DNA from: Bacteroidales bacterium | Lineage (GTDB): Bacteria; Bacteroidota; Bacteroidia; Bacteroidales; UBA932 | DNA length: 64,000 bases | NCBI GenBank assembly: GCA_029010575.1 | Contig: JAQXKS010000003.1 | Coordinates: 1 to 64,000, forward strand | Direction of reading: 5' to 3' | Part shown: piece after piece, positions 40,166-51,100 of the stretch | How the letters are laid out: every line of letters starts with the position of its first letter | Position numbering within the stretch: the first letter of the stretch is position 1 | The notes under the pieces: generated by a model | Database searches by the model: none | Told to the model about the DNA's origin: nothing | The model's input: only the letters and a program-made list of their open reading frames with translations | Program-made: the position numbers and the translations under genes

Positions 40166-40726
40166 TCAGAAATCAAAACCAATATTAAACGCTATTGCAA
40201 GACCTAAATCTTCTCCAGCCTCCAATTTAATGGAGGGATATAAGGATAATCCCATTTTTTTCGCAAGAGAGAACCTGACACCGGGACCAAAAGAAAAGAA
40301 AACGCCTGAATGACCTTCGCAGGAGTCGCAGTAAGTAAAAGTAAAACCTAACTGAGTAGAGATGAACGGCGCCGTTTTGGTCTTGGTAAAATAGGCTCTG
40401 CCATCTGCTGCAAAGATAAACAAGTTGGGGAATCCTGTTCCTAATAACCCTCCTATATAGAAATAGGGATTACACTGATATCCCAATGAATATGTAACTC
40501 CTAAATAGGGGTATTCTTCAAAAGTTTCATATCCGAAAGCAAGTTCAACATTGCTTTTCAATCCCGTAGAGAGGTTTGTTCCACCGATTGTGTTACTGCT
40601 TTTATTTGATGAAAAGTCATTGCCGTTAAAACTCTTTCCAGGCTGGGCGCCTGCTTCAAATGTAAAGGCCATCAGAAGTATAGACAGAACAAGTACACTT
40701 CTGTGGAATGTTCTAATAGTTTTCAT
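40166..40726 (-). CDS. Small outer-membrane beta-barrel protein, tandem copy B
   Basis: Near-identical to the 39613-40164 copy. Confidence 0.8.
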   Translation of the reverse strand: MKTIRTFHRSVLVLSILLMAFTFEAGAQPGKSFNGNDFSSNKSSNTIGGTNLSTGLKSNVELAFGYETFEEYPYLGVTYSLGYQCNPYFYIGGLLGTGFPNLFIFAADGRAYFTKTKTAPFISTQLGFTFTYCDSCEGHSGVFFSFGPGVRFSLAKKMGLSLYPSIKLEAGEDLGLAIAFNIGFDF

Positions 40727-40727
40727 A

Positions 40728-41735
40728 TCAAATATCAAATCTTATTCTCCATATATTGAATGAACTCTTTTCATTGGCTCTGGATGAGAGGAAATAGATA
40801 TACTTTCCGTCAGGAGACCATACCGGACAGCAGTCATTAGCAGGGTGATAAGTCAGCTGAATAAGATTGGTTCCATCCAAATTCACGACAAAGATATCCA
40901 GATTCGGCTTCTTTGAGATAGACGATATACTGCTGCCTTCACAGAGTATTTTAGTTCCATCAGGAGATATACGAGGATTAGTGAATCCTTTGTTTTTATC
41001 GGAGAGTATCAGAGTTTCAACCCCTTTTTCATAATTGACTCTCCATATCTCACTTGAGCCCATCGATGAATTTCTGACGCAGAGAAATTCATCAGATCCC
41101 TCTCCTATGGGACAAGGATTGTAACCACGACAACATGAGGTAAGAGCTCCATTTTCAAGGTCATAAGACCAGATGAAGGAGCCTGAATTATCAATTCTTG
41201 TAAAGAATATCTTCTTTCCGTCATTGGACAGGACAGGATTTATGTCTTTGTTGTTGCTTGTCAGCTGACGCATGATACTTCCTACATGAGCATCTGTTGC
41301 ACTGACCTGAATCCTCTTGGTATCAGAAGCATCACCAAAATAGAGGTTACCATCAGCGCCCCACGAAAAGTCATCGACATTCCTGTATGTACGCTGAGTA
41401 GCAGAGCCCTGAGGACCGCTCTTTCTAATCATTATGTTCCACTGTCCGTCAGTGAAGGATTCGTAGGCAAGCTCTGATCCATCCGGAGATATATCCAGCA
41501 GATTCAATGTGTTCCAACCAATCCCGTTCTCAGTACAAATTCCCATGTAGGATATGCTGGAATAAGCATAAGTAGTACCTTGACCTGCAATAATCGACTG
41601 GTTTTCATCAGTAATTTTCATTACATTAAGACCGCTTTCTTCAGGAGAATAACTCTCAAGGTAGGTGTAGGTCGGTGTACCGCATGAAGGGACTGCCAGA
41701 AGGGCAATCCCCAAATAAAGATGGTTAATTTTCAT
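40728..41735 (-). CDS. TolB/PD40-like beta-propeller lipoprotein
   Basis: Lipobox LAVPSC; repeats such as NPVLSNDGKKIFFTR, NPRISPDGTKILCEG, CPVWSPDGKYIYFLS. Confidence 0.85.
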   Translation of the reverse strand: MKINHLYLGIALLAVPSCGTPTYTYLESYSPEESGLNVMKITDENQSIIAGQGTTYAYSSISYMGICTENGIGWNTLNLLDISPDGSELAYESFTDGQWNIMIRKSGPQGSATQRTYRNVDDFSWGADGNLYFGDASDTKRIQVSATDAHVGSIMRQLTSNNKDINPVLSNDGKKIFFTRIDNSGSFIWSYDLENGALTSCCRGYNPCPIGEGSDEFLCVRNSSMGSSEIWRVNYEKGVETLILSDKNKGFTNPRISPDGTKILCEGSSISSISKKPNLDIFVVNLDGTNLIQLTYHPANDCCPVWSPDGKYIYFLSSRANEKSSFNIWRIRFDI

Positions 41736-41759
41736 GACTATATAGAGTTAAATTTTCAA

Positions 41760-41790
41760 CAAATATACTACCCATAAAAGAATCATCAAA
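41760..41790 (-). promoter_or_regulatory. Bacteroidetes-type promoter TTTG-N19-TATATTTG
   Basis: Minus strand -33 TTTG and -7 TATATTTG with 19-nt spacing, upstream of the PD40 lipoprotein operon. Confidence 0.8.
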
Positions 41791-41888
41791 ATTATATTTG
41801 TCCTTTGCAGAAATTATTTTGGCCTCTATTTTCTATTCGACTGATTACACTCTACCTCTACAAAAAACGTATATAGTGTATTTAACAG

Positions 41889-41921
41889 AAAAGGAGATGA
41901 CCTGATTAGGTATCTCCTCTT
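41889..41921 (-). terminator. Intrinsic terminator downstream of the PPIase gene
   Basis: AGGAGATgACCT-gatt-AGGTATCTCCT hairpin with a minus-strand T-rich flank. Confidence 0.7.
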
Positions 41922-41950
41922 CATCTGAAAATATTTTAGTATTCTATATC

Positions 41951-44038
41951 CTAGAAGAATCTGGCTCTGTTATCAACGATATCTGCCATTTCTGTAAGGA
42001 TTGAGGGCAGAGAGTTTATCTGGTATGACTGGATCTGATTTGCTCTGATCTTAGCGTCACTGTCAGTATAGAATGAACCTGTTTCTCTATTTACAACTGA
42101 GAATACATAGATTCCGGCATTACCGGCCACAGGACCTGAAAGGGTATTGGGAGTGGCTCCTGCAACTGCTCCGAGGAAGGCAGGTTCGTTGGCTGCACCA
42201 GACATGGTACCGAACGCTATATCCTCCTTAGTGGAAACACTCTGTCCCAAAGCCGCTGCAACAGCATCTATATCTGTAAGTCCCTTTATCTTTTCAGCAA
42301 CTTCTGCAGATACCTTTTCTGAACGTTTCTTATTGGTAAGAAGGTATTTGATCTGAGCTGACACCTCCTGCAAAGGAGTATATCCCTCTTCCTTTACCTT
42401 CTTGAGTGCTACCACGAAGTATTTGTCGTTATCTACTGTAAACAAAGGTGAGACATCTCCTTCCTTAGCTTCGTAGATCCATCTCGAAATCTCTTTGGTA
42501 TTCTTGTATTTGGAGAGTGTAGAAGCACCTTCCTTTACATTGGATACAGGTACGATGGGTAGATTGCCCTCTCTGGCTACTTCGTTGAATTTGGTGATAT
42601 TTCCTTCTGAACGGATAATCAGATCATTTGCCTGTGCGTAATAGCTTTGATAGGTCTCTTTTCCGGCAACTGATTCAATGACCAGAAGTGCTACCTGTAC
42701 CTTCTTCATAGGTTTGGTCCTTTTGGTAACTTTGACTACATGAGTACCGTAGTTGGTATTGAGAACCTTTACATCACCAGGATTGTATGAAAGGACAGCT
42801 TCCATTCCGGGAACCATATAGGTCTGTGTCAGCCATCCCAAATCTCCGGGATTCTCTACATTCGGATTGGTATCAAGTGAATATTCCGAAGCGAGGATAG
42901 AGAAATCAGAACCCTTTCTGATAACGTTTGCAAGGCTGTCTGCAAGGTTGTCTGAACCGGATCTGAGAAGAATATGTTGAACAAATACCGAGTCAGGGAG
43001 GTTCTTGACATCACTCACGCGTGCTGCATAGAAATCGTTGTCCTTTCTGAATACAGGGAGGACTGTGGGGTTCTTTCCGAATGCGAACTCTTCTACCTGA
43101 GGGAATGAGGACTTGAGTTCACCCTCTTTATAGTAGTATGTATTAAGGGGCTTATCAGAGTTTCTCGCAAGGAAGGTCTTGAGATTGGATGTTTTGGTAA
43201 AATCCTCATACAGACCATTGATGCGTTCCTCTGCCAGCTGAATATCCTTTTCTGAAGGTTCTACCTCAAATGCTACGAATTCAACATCCCTTGAAGCACT
43301 TCTTTTATAGTTTTTCTTGTGTGCGTTATAGTAGTCTCTGATCTCATTATCTGAAACCTTAATGGTGGTATCAGGTCTGAAACCTATAGGATAGAGAACG
43401 AATTTGACATCCGATGTGGTATTGTTTTCTTCGATCTGACGGCGCAGTTCTACAGGAGTGATTACGTTACTCTGGCTGAAAAGCGAAGAGTATTTGATGA
43501 AGTATTGCTGGTTGGTCATGCTTCTTTGGAGAAACTCCCAATACATTCCGAGGTTTCCTGAAGCATCCTGTGGAATAGCGTGAATGAAATCGAGCAGTTT
43601 CTCTCTGCTATAGTTTCCTGAAGCATCGAGGAATGCCCTCTCCTGAGCGAGAACGGGTGATATTTCTTTACCCTGACTCATATCCACTATTTCATCTTCA
43701 CAAACTCTGATACCAGCCTTTTTGAATTGGGGAATCAAATAGCTTTCAGATACAAGATTCTGCCAAGCTGTCTCTTTGATGGTTTCGTTGGCTCTCTCAT
43801 CTATTGACTGACTGCCTGTGGTAAGTTTGTAAATGTTGGTGTAGTACTCCATTTCCTTCTGGAAATCTTCATAGCCGACTCTCTTTCCGTCGATTTTACC
43901 CACATCGTACTTTGATGAGAAGAATCTCATGGTAGTCTCCAATGTTTGCGGATCAATAATGAAAGACAACAGTGCTACTGCAATGAGTACGGTAATAAGG
44001 ATACCGAGTTTTACTCTGATTTTCTCTAGAACTGACAT
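41951..44038 (-). CDS. PpiD/SurA-type periplasmic peptidylprolyl isomerase
   Basis: N-terminal TM; rotamase segments VQHILLRSGSDNLADSLANVIRKGSDFSILASEYSLD...GDLGWLTQTYMVPGME. Confidence 0.9.
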   Translation of the reverse strand: MSVLEKIRVKLGILITVLIAVALLSFIIDPQTLETTMRFFSSKYDVGKIDGKRVGYEDFQKEMEYYTNIYKLTTGSQSIDERANETIKETAWQNLVSESYLIPQFKKAGIRVCEDEIVDMSQGKEISPVLAQERAFLDASGNYSREKLLDFIHAIPQDASGNLGMYWEFLQRSMTNQQYFIKYSSLFSQSNVITPVELRRQIEENNTTSDVKFVLYPIGFRPDTTIKVSDNEIRDYYNAHKKNYKRSASRDVEFVAFEVEPSEKDIQLAEERINGLYEDFTKTSNLKTFLARNSDKPLNTYYYKEGELKSSFPQVEEFAFGKNPTVLPVFRKDNDFYAARVSDVKNLPDSVFVQHILLRSGSDNLADSLANVIRKGSDFSILASEYSLDTNPNVENPGDLGWLTQTYMVPGMEAVLSYNPGDVKVLNTNYGTHVVKVTKRTKPMKKVQVALLVIESVAGKETYQSYYAQANDLIIRSEGNITKFNEVAREGNLPIVPVSNVKEGASTLSKYKNTKEISRWIYEAKEGDVSPLFTVDNDKYFVVALKKVKEEGYTPLQEVSAQIKYLLTNKKRSEKVSAEVAEKIKGLTDIDAVAAALGQSVSTKEDIAFGTMSGAANEPAFLGAVAGATPNTLSGPVAGNAGIYVFSVVNRETGSFYTDSDAKIRANQIQSYQINSLPSILTEMADIVDNRARFF

Positions 44039-44134
44039 ATTGTTGTTTTTTACTTGTTTCTCAAAATGCTATAAATAAGAGTGCGAAGATAGTAATTTTT
44101 CTTCTATCTCTTATAATAGTGAGGGGGAAAATGT

Positions 44135-44758
44135 TTACTTGGGTCCTATAAAGTTGACACTGTCGACATAAGAAGCCCTGGTCGAATCGTTATCCACTAC
44201 TCCATAACTGTCAAAAGGTCTGAGAAGCTGCGCCCTTCTTGCCATTTCGTCGGACTCCAGACCGAATCCCTGCATGAATCCCTGAGGGGACGATAGTGTA
44301 ACATAACAGTGAGTATAGATGAGTTTCTTATCTTTGTCCCAATAGAGAGTATCTGTCTTGATGACCTCTCCTTTTATGTAGTTGTTTATGACTACATCCC
44401 CATATGCAGACCACTTTTCTGTCTTATCTACGACACTGTGATTCGCCTCATTGGAGATAATCTGCGTCTCCATCTTACCCTCCTCATTGAAAATCATTAC
44501 ATTGAAACCGTTTTTGAAGAGTTCCACAGACTTCTTTCCGCCATTCTCTTCATAACGCTCCATTACAGATGCCCTCATCCTCATCTTTACCATGCCCTTC
44601 TGGGTTTGGATTGCCTCCATGTCTTTGACCACCTGTGTCGGTGCATTCTCCACTAGAACGGAATCAATCTGATCTAACTTCCGGCCACAAGATACAACAA
44701 TGGTAGCAACCAGAAAGATTGCTACCATAGTCAAAGGATTATAGATGTTTTTTTTCAA
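44135..44758 (-). CDS. lptC: LPS export periplasmic protein LptC
   Basis: Lipoprotein; GFNVMIFNEEGKMETQIISNEANH...WSAYGDVVINNYIKGEVIKTDTLYWDKDKKLIYTH. Confidence 0.85.
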   Translation of the reverse strand: MKKNIYNPLTMVAIFLVATIVVSCGRKLDQIDSVLVENAPTQVVKDMEAIQTQKGMVKMRMRASVMERYEENGGKKSVELFKNGFNVMIFNEEGKMETQIISNEANHSVVDKTEKWSAYGDVVINNYIKGEVIKTDTLYWDKDKKLIYTHCYVTLSSPQGFMQGFGLESDEMARRAQLLRPFDSYGVVDNDSTRASYVDSVNFIGPK

Positions 44759-44763
44759 TTCTA

Positions 44764-46083
44764 CTATTTTAAGGTTCTAACGGTAGTGGTTTCTCTCATA
44801 CCGTTGCATGATACGGTGAATGAATCTCCATCCACGATGTCATACATGAATGCATTAGCCTGTTCGGGATAGTATTTTGCAAAGTTTGCAATTTGCTTGT
44901 TAGCTTCCGCTTCGAGACTGGGATCCAGTTTCTTGGCTTTGTTCATGTAGTCGGTAGCTACCCAGAACTGAGCTCTTGATTCTACTTCATTACCTTTACA
45001 CTGAGTTGTTCCCCAGATGGTACCGATGAGGAAAAATGCCTTGCCGGCATTAGTTTCGGAGATAGCTGCTGACTTCTTTGCAGCATCTATGGCTTCAATA
45101 TTGTCACCCATCTTGAAACAGAATGTGGCATATTCGTAATAATAGTCACCGTCAGCGGTAAGATCTGAATCTTCTGCATCTATTGCCTCCTTCATGTAAA
45201 TTTTAGCCTTTTCGATATCTTCAGCAGCTGAAGATGAAGCATAGAGTTTATAGAGAAGGTATGCAGAATTGTGTGAGGGGTCGAGTTTATGCAGACCTTC
45301 GATTGCAGCGCGGAAGAGTTCTGAATCTGTACAGTTTGCAGCAGTGAACAGAGAAACTATGTTCTGTAGAAGAGCCTTGTCGTCAGGAGTCTGTTCGTAA
45401 CGGGGTGCAAATAGGCTCATAAGACCGTCGCATGAAGCAACACCGCTCTGGGCAAACATGTTTTCTACATCCTGGATGGCACTTGCAGCACTTTCAGAGG
45501 GTTTGGCCTGATTAACAGACTCAAGAACATTGATACTCTTGTTGAATGATTGGAGCACCTGTTCTTCGGTAAAAGTACCGTTTTTATATAGTTCTATTGC
45601 ATAATGAAGATATCTTACAGCAACTGTGATATCAGTCTTTTCCTTAGTGATATCCATAGTCTGAGCGAGAACATTGTAGACATTCTCTTCCTGACCCTTT
45701 TCAGAATAGTTGATCATATCCTTGGCAAGGTTGGTCTGTGCTGTAACTCTATATTTAGGGTAATTTTCGAGTCTGAGGGTGTGAAGCAACATCAACGAGT
45801 CTACAAGCTCTTTCTTACGAACGGGATTGTTCTTGTACTTGCCAATCTCCCTTCTCATAATCTTCATACCATCGAGCAACATATTCTGACTCGCAGTTGG
45901 AGGACAAATAGAGATTGCCTTTCTCCAACTTGGGGCAGCTTCGTCTATATTTCCCTGTTTCATATACTGTGTGTAGAAAGAGAGATACTTTACACACTCT
46001 GCACTATCTGCTCCATATTTGCCTTGTCCGAAAAGCATTGAAGCAGAAAAAAGAAGCACTAAAGAAAAAATAAGCTTTTTCAT
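44764..46083 (-). CDS. Tetratricopeptide-repeat-like secreted protein
   Basis: Signal peptide; helical repeat composition; YMKQGNIDEAAPSWRKAISICPP. Confidence 0.75.
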   Translation of the reverse strand: MKKLIFSLVLLFSASMLFGQGKYGADSAECVKYLSFYTQYMKQGNIDEAAPSWRKAISICPPTASQNMLLDGMKIMRREIGKYKNNPVRKKELVDSLMLLHTLRLENYPKYRVTAQTNLAKDMINYSEKGQEENVYNVLAQTMDITKEKTDITVAVRYLHYAIELYKNGTFTEEQVLQSFNKSINVLESVNQAKPSESAASAIQDVENMFAQSGVASCDGLMSLFAPRYEQTPDDKALLQNIVSLFTAANCTDSELFRAAIEGLHKLDPSHNSAYLLYKLYASSSAAEDIEKAKIYMKEAIDAEDSDLTADGDYYYEYATFCFKMGDNIEAIDAAKKSAAISETNAGKAFFLIGTIWGTTQCKGNEVESRAQFWVATDYMNKAKKLDPSLEAEANKQIANFAKYYPEQANAFMYDIVDGDSFTVSCNGMRETTTVRTLK

Positions 46084-46103
46084 TTTTTTAAATTTATTAT
46101 TTT

Positions 46104-47420
46104 TTAATCATACCTGTATTTAACAAACCAAATGTCGTGAAGATTGAAATTTACCATGAAGTTGATATATCTCTCCCTCACTTGTTCTTTCCTCAGAGAG
46201 CCACGCTGCCCCATATTGATAGCCACCGTAATACCATTATAGAGCCTCAATACGGGAAATGTAGCTCCTATTGTTATTCCGGCTGCATTTACCCTGCTGC
46301 CATTGATTCTCAGATATGACTCTTCAAAGAAGAGACCAGCCCTATATGTAACACGATTCATGTAGTGGCGTATATCATATCTATTGGGTACATACTCAAA
46401 CCCAGCCTTGTAATATCTGGCATTTACATATTCAATCCCCGAACCATCTTCAAAACCGGTAAAGGATGAACCACTCCAGTTCTGCTGGATATAATCCACA
46501 CCCACCATCCATTTGTCCTTTACTTTATAAGAGATACCCACACCGAACTCTTCTGCTACCCTGAGCTTCATATCATCCCTTTGCTGATACATGACAGTGT
46601 CTATATAGGAATTGATGTTTGTCATGGCATATCTCGTATGATAGCCATTCATACGTGTACCTATCTTATATGTAGCACCTATTACAAGTTCTGAATTGAC
46701 TGAAGGAAAAGGCTGTTCATACTGTATTCCAAACTTGCCGGTAAAGGCTCCAACTTTATCACTCCATCCTGTATTGACTGTTTTATATGAAGAGGATGAA
46801 TTGAAAAGAATATCACTGTGCCTGTCGATGTATCCGAAATAGTAGAGTCCCTGTGCTCCCACTGTAAAATATTTTGCAAAGGTGACTGCCGCTCCGAAGA
46901 ATAGTTGGTAAATGCTTCCTGTTCCGTATTTTTGATACTTGATGTCACCTATCTCTGAAACAAGCTCCTTGTCGGTCTCTGTCGAGAGAAACTTGTAACC
47001 AACATTCGAATAGGGTTGGATTCCGATAATAAAGGCTGATTTTCTGTAGATAGGAACAGTGAATGCGAAGTTCTGCATATTGCAAATATTGTACGCAGAG
47101 GTATTCCCGTTTCTATCCCTTCCGTATATATTTTTCTGTAGAAGGCCGAAATCCAGCATGAATGCCAGAGTATCCCTTGCAGTAATGGATGCAGGATTTA
47201 CATAGTTTATGTAACGATTGTCTCTGATACCGACACCGATTCCACCCATTGACATATTGTATGAAGAACCATCGAATACCATTTGACCCAAACCGAACAT
47301 AGAGTATGGAGTATAAGTACCGAGAGCATCTGTTTTCTGAGCTCTGGATATGGATACTGAAAACATAAGAGCCGCCAAACAGAGCAATACTCTAACAACT
47401 GAATACTTCTTTCTACTCAT
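46104..47420 (-). CDS. Predicted outer membrane beta-barrel protein
   Basis: Signal peptide; SMFGLGQMVFDGSSYNMSMGGIGVGIRDNRYINYVNPAS; aromatic-rich strands. Confidence 0.75.
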   Translation of the reverse strand: MSRKKYSVVRVLLCLAALMFSVSISRAQKTDALGTYTPYSMFGLGQMVFDGSSYNMSMGGIGVGIRDNRYINYVNPASITARDTLAFMLDFGLLQKNIYGRDRNGNTSAYNICNMQNFAFTVPIYRKSAFIIGIQPYSNVGYKFLSTETDKELVSEIGDIKYQKYGTGSIYQLFFGAAVTFAKYFTVGAQGLYYFGYIDRHSDILFNSSSSYKTVNTGWSDKVGAFTGKFGIQYEQPFPSVNSELVIGATYKIGTRMNGYHTRYAMTNINSYIDTVMYQQRDDMKLRVAEEFGVGISYKVKDKWMVGVDYIQQNWSGSSFTGFEDGSGIEYVNARYYKAGFEYVPNRYDIRHYMNRVTYRAGLFFEESYLRINGSRVNAAGITIGATFPVLRLYNGITVAINMGQRGSLRKEQVRERYINFMVNFNLHDIWFVKYRYD

Positions 47421-48138
47421 TAAACAATGAAATTTTTATTAAACCTCTAAATAATAGGTTGTAAATTACAAATATCGGGGATTTCATCCTTTTTGCAAAA
47501 AAAAGTGCATCTCCTCCGGTAAAAATTACTTTTTCCGGTCTAAACCGTGAAATATATCCCTCTATTTCAAAGATTATACCTAAAATTACTCCTGATGTAA
47601 TTGCTTCTCTTGTATTCTTTCCTATAGAGGCTTCCAAATACGGCGGTTCAATCATAGGAAGCTTGTGAGTCATAGTGTGCAGTGACTCGAATCTTCTTCT
47701 CATTCCCAATGAAATATTACCACCCAAAAATTCTCCTTCGCAGGTGATGAAATCTATTGTTATGGCTGTCCCGAAATCCACCACCATAATGAACTCTCCG
47801 GGAAATAGTGAAAAAGCACCAGCTGCAGTGGCAATTCTGTCTGCCCCGAGGGTATCCGGAGTATTGTAACATATAGAAATAGGAAGTTTTGTATGATGAG
47901 ACAAGATAATATACCTAACTCCCCTACTCTGCAGCATCCGTTCGATGGATGAGAGCTCCATCCCCACACACGAGATAATCACACCATTGGCATTAGAGTG
48001 CCTTAAGATGGTTTGCAACAGACTCGACTCCATCTGTGAATGTGATACCCTGCTTACTGATTCTACAGTTCCATCATCAAAAGCAACTGCAATCTTGCCG
48101 AATGTGTTGCCGATATCTACCACTATCGTCTGCTCCAT
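47413..48138 (-). CDS. coaX: Type III pantothenate kinase
   Basis: TIVVDIGNTFGKIAVAF; TLGADRIATAAGA; VVDFGTAITIDFI. Confidence 0.93.
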   Translation of the reverse strand: MEQTIVVDIGNTFGKIAVAFDDGTVESVSRVSHSQMESSLLQTILRHSNANGVIISCVGMELSSIERMLQSRGVRYIILSHHTKLPISICYNTPDTLGADRIATAAGAFSLFPGEFIMVVDFGTAITIDFITCEGEFLGGNISLGMRRRFESLHTMTHKLPMIEPPYLEASIGKNTREAITSGVILGIIFEIEGYISRFRPEKVIFTGGDALFFAKRMKSPIFVIYNLLFRGLIKISLFNE

Positions 48139-48141
48139 ATA

Positions 48142-51100
48142 TCACAATTTTGAAATAAGATTATAAGCCCCATTTATAGTCCTAACATTCTTTACCACTA
48201 TATAAAGGCGATTATTCTGATCTTTAAGAGTGTATCTGTCAGGGTCTTTACTCTGTACATTCTGAATAATCTGTTCGAATCTTTTGCTCTTGTAGAACGG
48301 AGAGAGTGCATTAGCAACAAAGTAGAGTACCATCTTTTCATTCTTGAGAACAATTTTATCAAATCCTCTCTCTTTTGCAGCTATTCGTAGCCTTACTACA
48401 CAGATAAGTTCATTCACTTGCTCCGGAACCGGTCCGAAACGATCTTCAAGCTCTTCTATGAATCTCTTTATTGACTCTTCGTCATCAATTGAGTCAAGCT
48501 CCTTGTAGAGCCTGATCTTTTCAGCTGTTATATTAATGTATGAATCCGGAATGAGAAGTTCCATATCGGTATCTATGACACAGTCCGAGACATACTCGTC
48601 TCTGCCCCTGCGCCTGCCGTTGGCAGGAATGAAGTCCTCCGGGAGTTCCCCCTTGATCTCCTCGAAAGCCTCAGCAAGAATCTTCTGATATGTGTCAATA
48701 CCCATCTCTGCAATATAACCGCTCTGCTCGGCTCCAAGCATGTTACCCATTCCCCTGATATCGAGATCCTGCATTGCAATATTGAATCCGCTTCCCAGGT
48801 CGGAGAATGCCTCGATTGCATTGAGCCTTCTTCTGGCATCATCCGTCAATGTAACCATAGGAGGCACTATAAGATAACAGAAGGCCTTCCTGTCTGAGCG
48901 CCCTACCCTGCCCCTCAACTGATGAAGATCACTAAGACCGAAATTTTGAGCCTGATTGATGATAATGGTATTCGTGTTAGGTATATCTATACCGTTTTCG
49001 ATTATGGTGGTAGCTATAAGTATGTCATAATCACCCTCCATATAGTCGATAATGATATTTTCAAGCGCCTTGGGTTCCATCTGTCCGTGAGCCACACATG
49101 TCCTTGCCTTAGGCACTATCCTCCTTATGATGGATTCCACCTCATATATGTCGTGCACGCGGTTATGGACGAAGAATATCTGTCCTCCCCTCTCCATCTC
49201 TTCATTAACAATATCCCTTATAACCTCTTCATCAAACTCTATTATCTCAGTCTGAATAGGAATCCTGTTTGGTGGAGGAGTTCCTATTATGGAAAGATCT
49301 CTTGCACCCAACAGAGAGAACTGAAGAGTCCTTGGAATCGGAGTGGCTGTAAGCGTCAGAGTATCGACATTGAGCTTAAGTTTTCTGAGAGACTCCTTTG
49401 CAGCCACACCAAACTTCTGTTCCTCATCTATGATAAGAAGTCCGAGATCCTTGAAGACAACACTTTTATTCAATAGCCTGTGTGTCCCGATGAGAATATC
49501 GATCTTTCCCTCCGCTAATCTTTTGGTTATATCGTTAATCTGTTTCGTACTCTTGAGCCTGCTTATAAATTCAATGTTACAAGGAAAATTTCTCAGGCGT
49601 CGGGAGAAAGTCTTGAAGTGCTGAAGTGCAAGAATAGTGGTGGGAACAAGAACTGCTACCTGCTTACTGTCAGCCACAGCCTTGAAAGCAGCCCTTATTG
49701 CTACCTCTGTCTTCCCGAAACCCACATCTCCACATACAAGACGATCCATAGGATAATCTTTTTCCATATCTGCCTTTACTGCCTCTACTGCCTTTATCTG
49801 ATCCGGTGTCTCTTCATACTTAAAAGATGACTCGAGCTCCTGTTGCAAATACGTATCGGCAGAGAAGGCAAAACCCTTGGAGACTCTCCTTTGGGAGTAG
49901 AGCTTCACGAGGTCATTGGCAATATCCTTGACTTTGGATTTTGTCTTGTTCTTGAGCTTTTCCCAATTGGAGGAGCCCAGCTTGTTAATCCTCGGAGGTG
50001 CAGATACATCCCCGGACCGGTACTTGGATATTCTATGCAATCCGTGAACTGACACAAAGAGAACATCCCCATCTTTATAAATTATCTTGATTGCCTCATA
50101 AACCTTTCCGTTTATCTTATTTTTGACCAGACCTCCGAATCTTCCTATTCCGTGATCTATATGTACGATATAATCCCCTTCCCTGAACGAATTCAGATCA
50201 TTTATGGTCAGACGCTCGCTCACGGCAACACTTCTAGAGAGTCTCATCCTTCTGTACCGGTCAAAAATCTGATGGTCTGTATAGAGACATTTTCCAGTAT
50301 CGTTATCTATGAAACCTGATTGGATTGAGTAATCGCAGAAATCCACAACAATATTGTTCGAGGATAGAATATTGGTCAGTCTCTTTATCTGAGACTCATT
50401 ATCACTCATTATGGTTACGGTATATCCATCCTCCCTTTTGCGAATGATATCATCGCACAATAATTCATAATTCTTATTGAATACAGGCTGAGGAGAAATG
50501 TTGAATGTCACCTCTTCGCAATCCTCTTCAAGTTTAAGATTGAGAGATGAAAGAAAGACCCTGCGATACTTTTCCGTTCCGCTGAGATTCTTGAGTTCAG
50601 AGACCCAGACGACAGTATCAGACGGTACAAGGTTGAAGAAAGGGACCATCTCTATCTTCTTGTTCTGTGAAGTTCCTGTCATATCCGGATAGACAGTAAC
50701 GTTGTCAGTATTGGATATGGTCCTTTGTGTATTCGGTTCGAAAATCTTTATGCTCTCTATTTCATCTCCGAAGAAATCTATTCTATAAGGCTTGTCCGTA
50801 TCGAAAGAAAACAGATCAATTATTCCTCCCCTGACTGCAAACTCACCGGGTATGGAGACAAACTCACGGCGGACAAAACCCGACTCATAAAGGATATCAG
50901 GAACCTTGTCGAACGGAACGGTATCGCCTACTTTTATCTTGAGAATAGAGTTGTCGATATCGACAACAGAAGGTACATCTTCAGCTATTGAATCCTCATA
51001 TGTGACAATAACTGAAACCCCATCTTTAACCTCCCCTTTGGAGTAACTCGAGAGCAGTCCTATGGCAGATGTTCTCTGTACCTTGGCAGAGAGTTCTTTG

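Larger units (their letters stand above)
39613..40726 (-). repeat. Tandem gene duplication with a unit of about 0.55 kb
   Basis: Signal peptide and C-terminal segments nearly identical; both units are preceded by a TGA-T-ATG junction. Confidence 0.95.
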
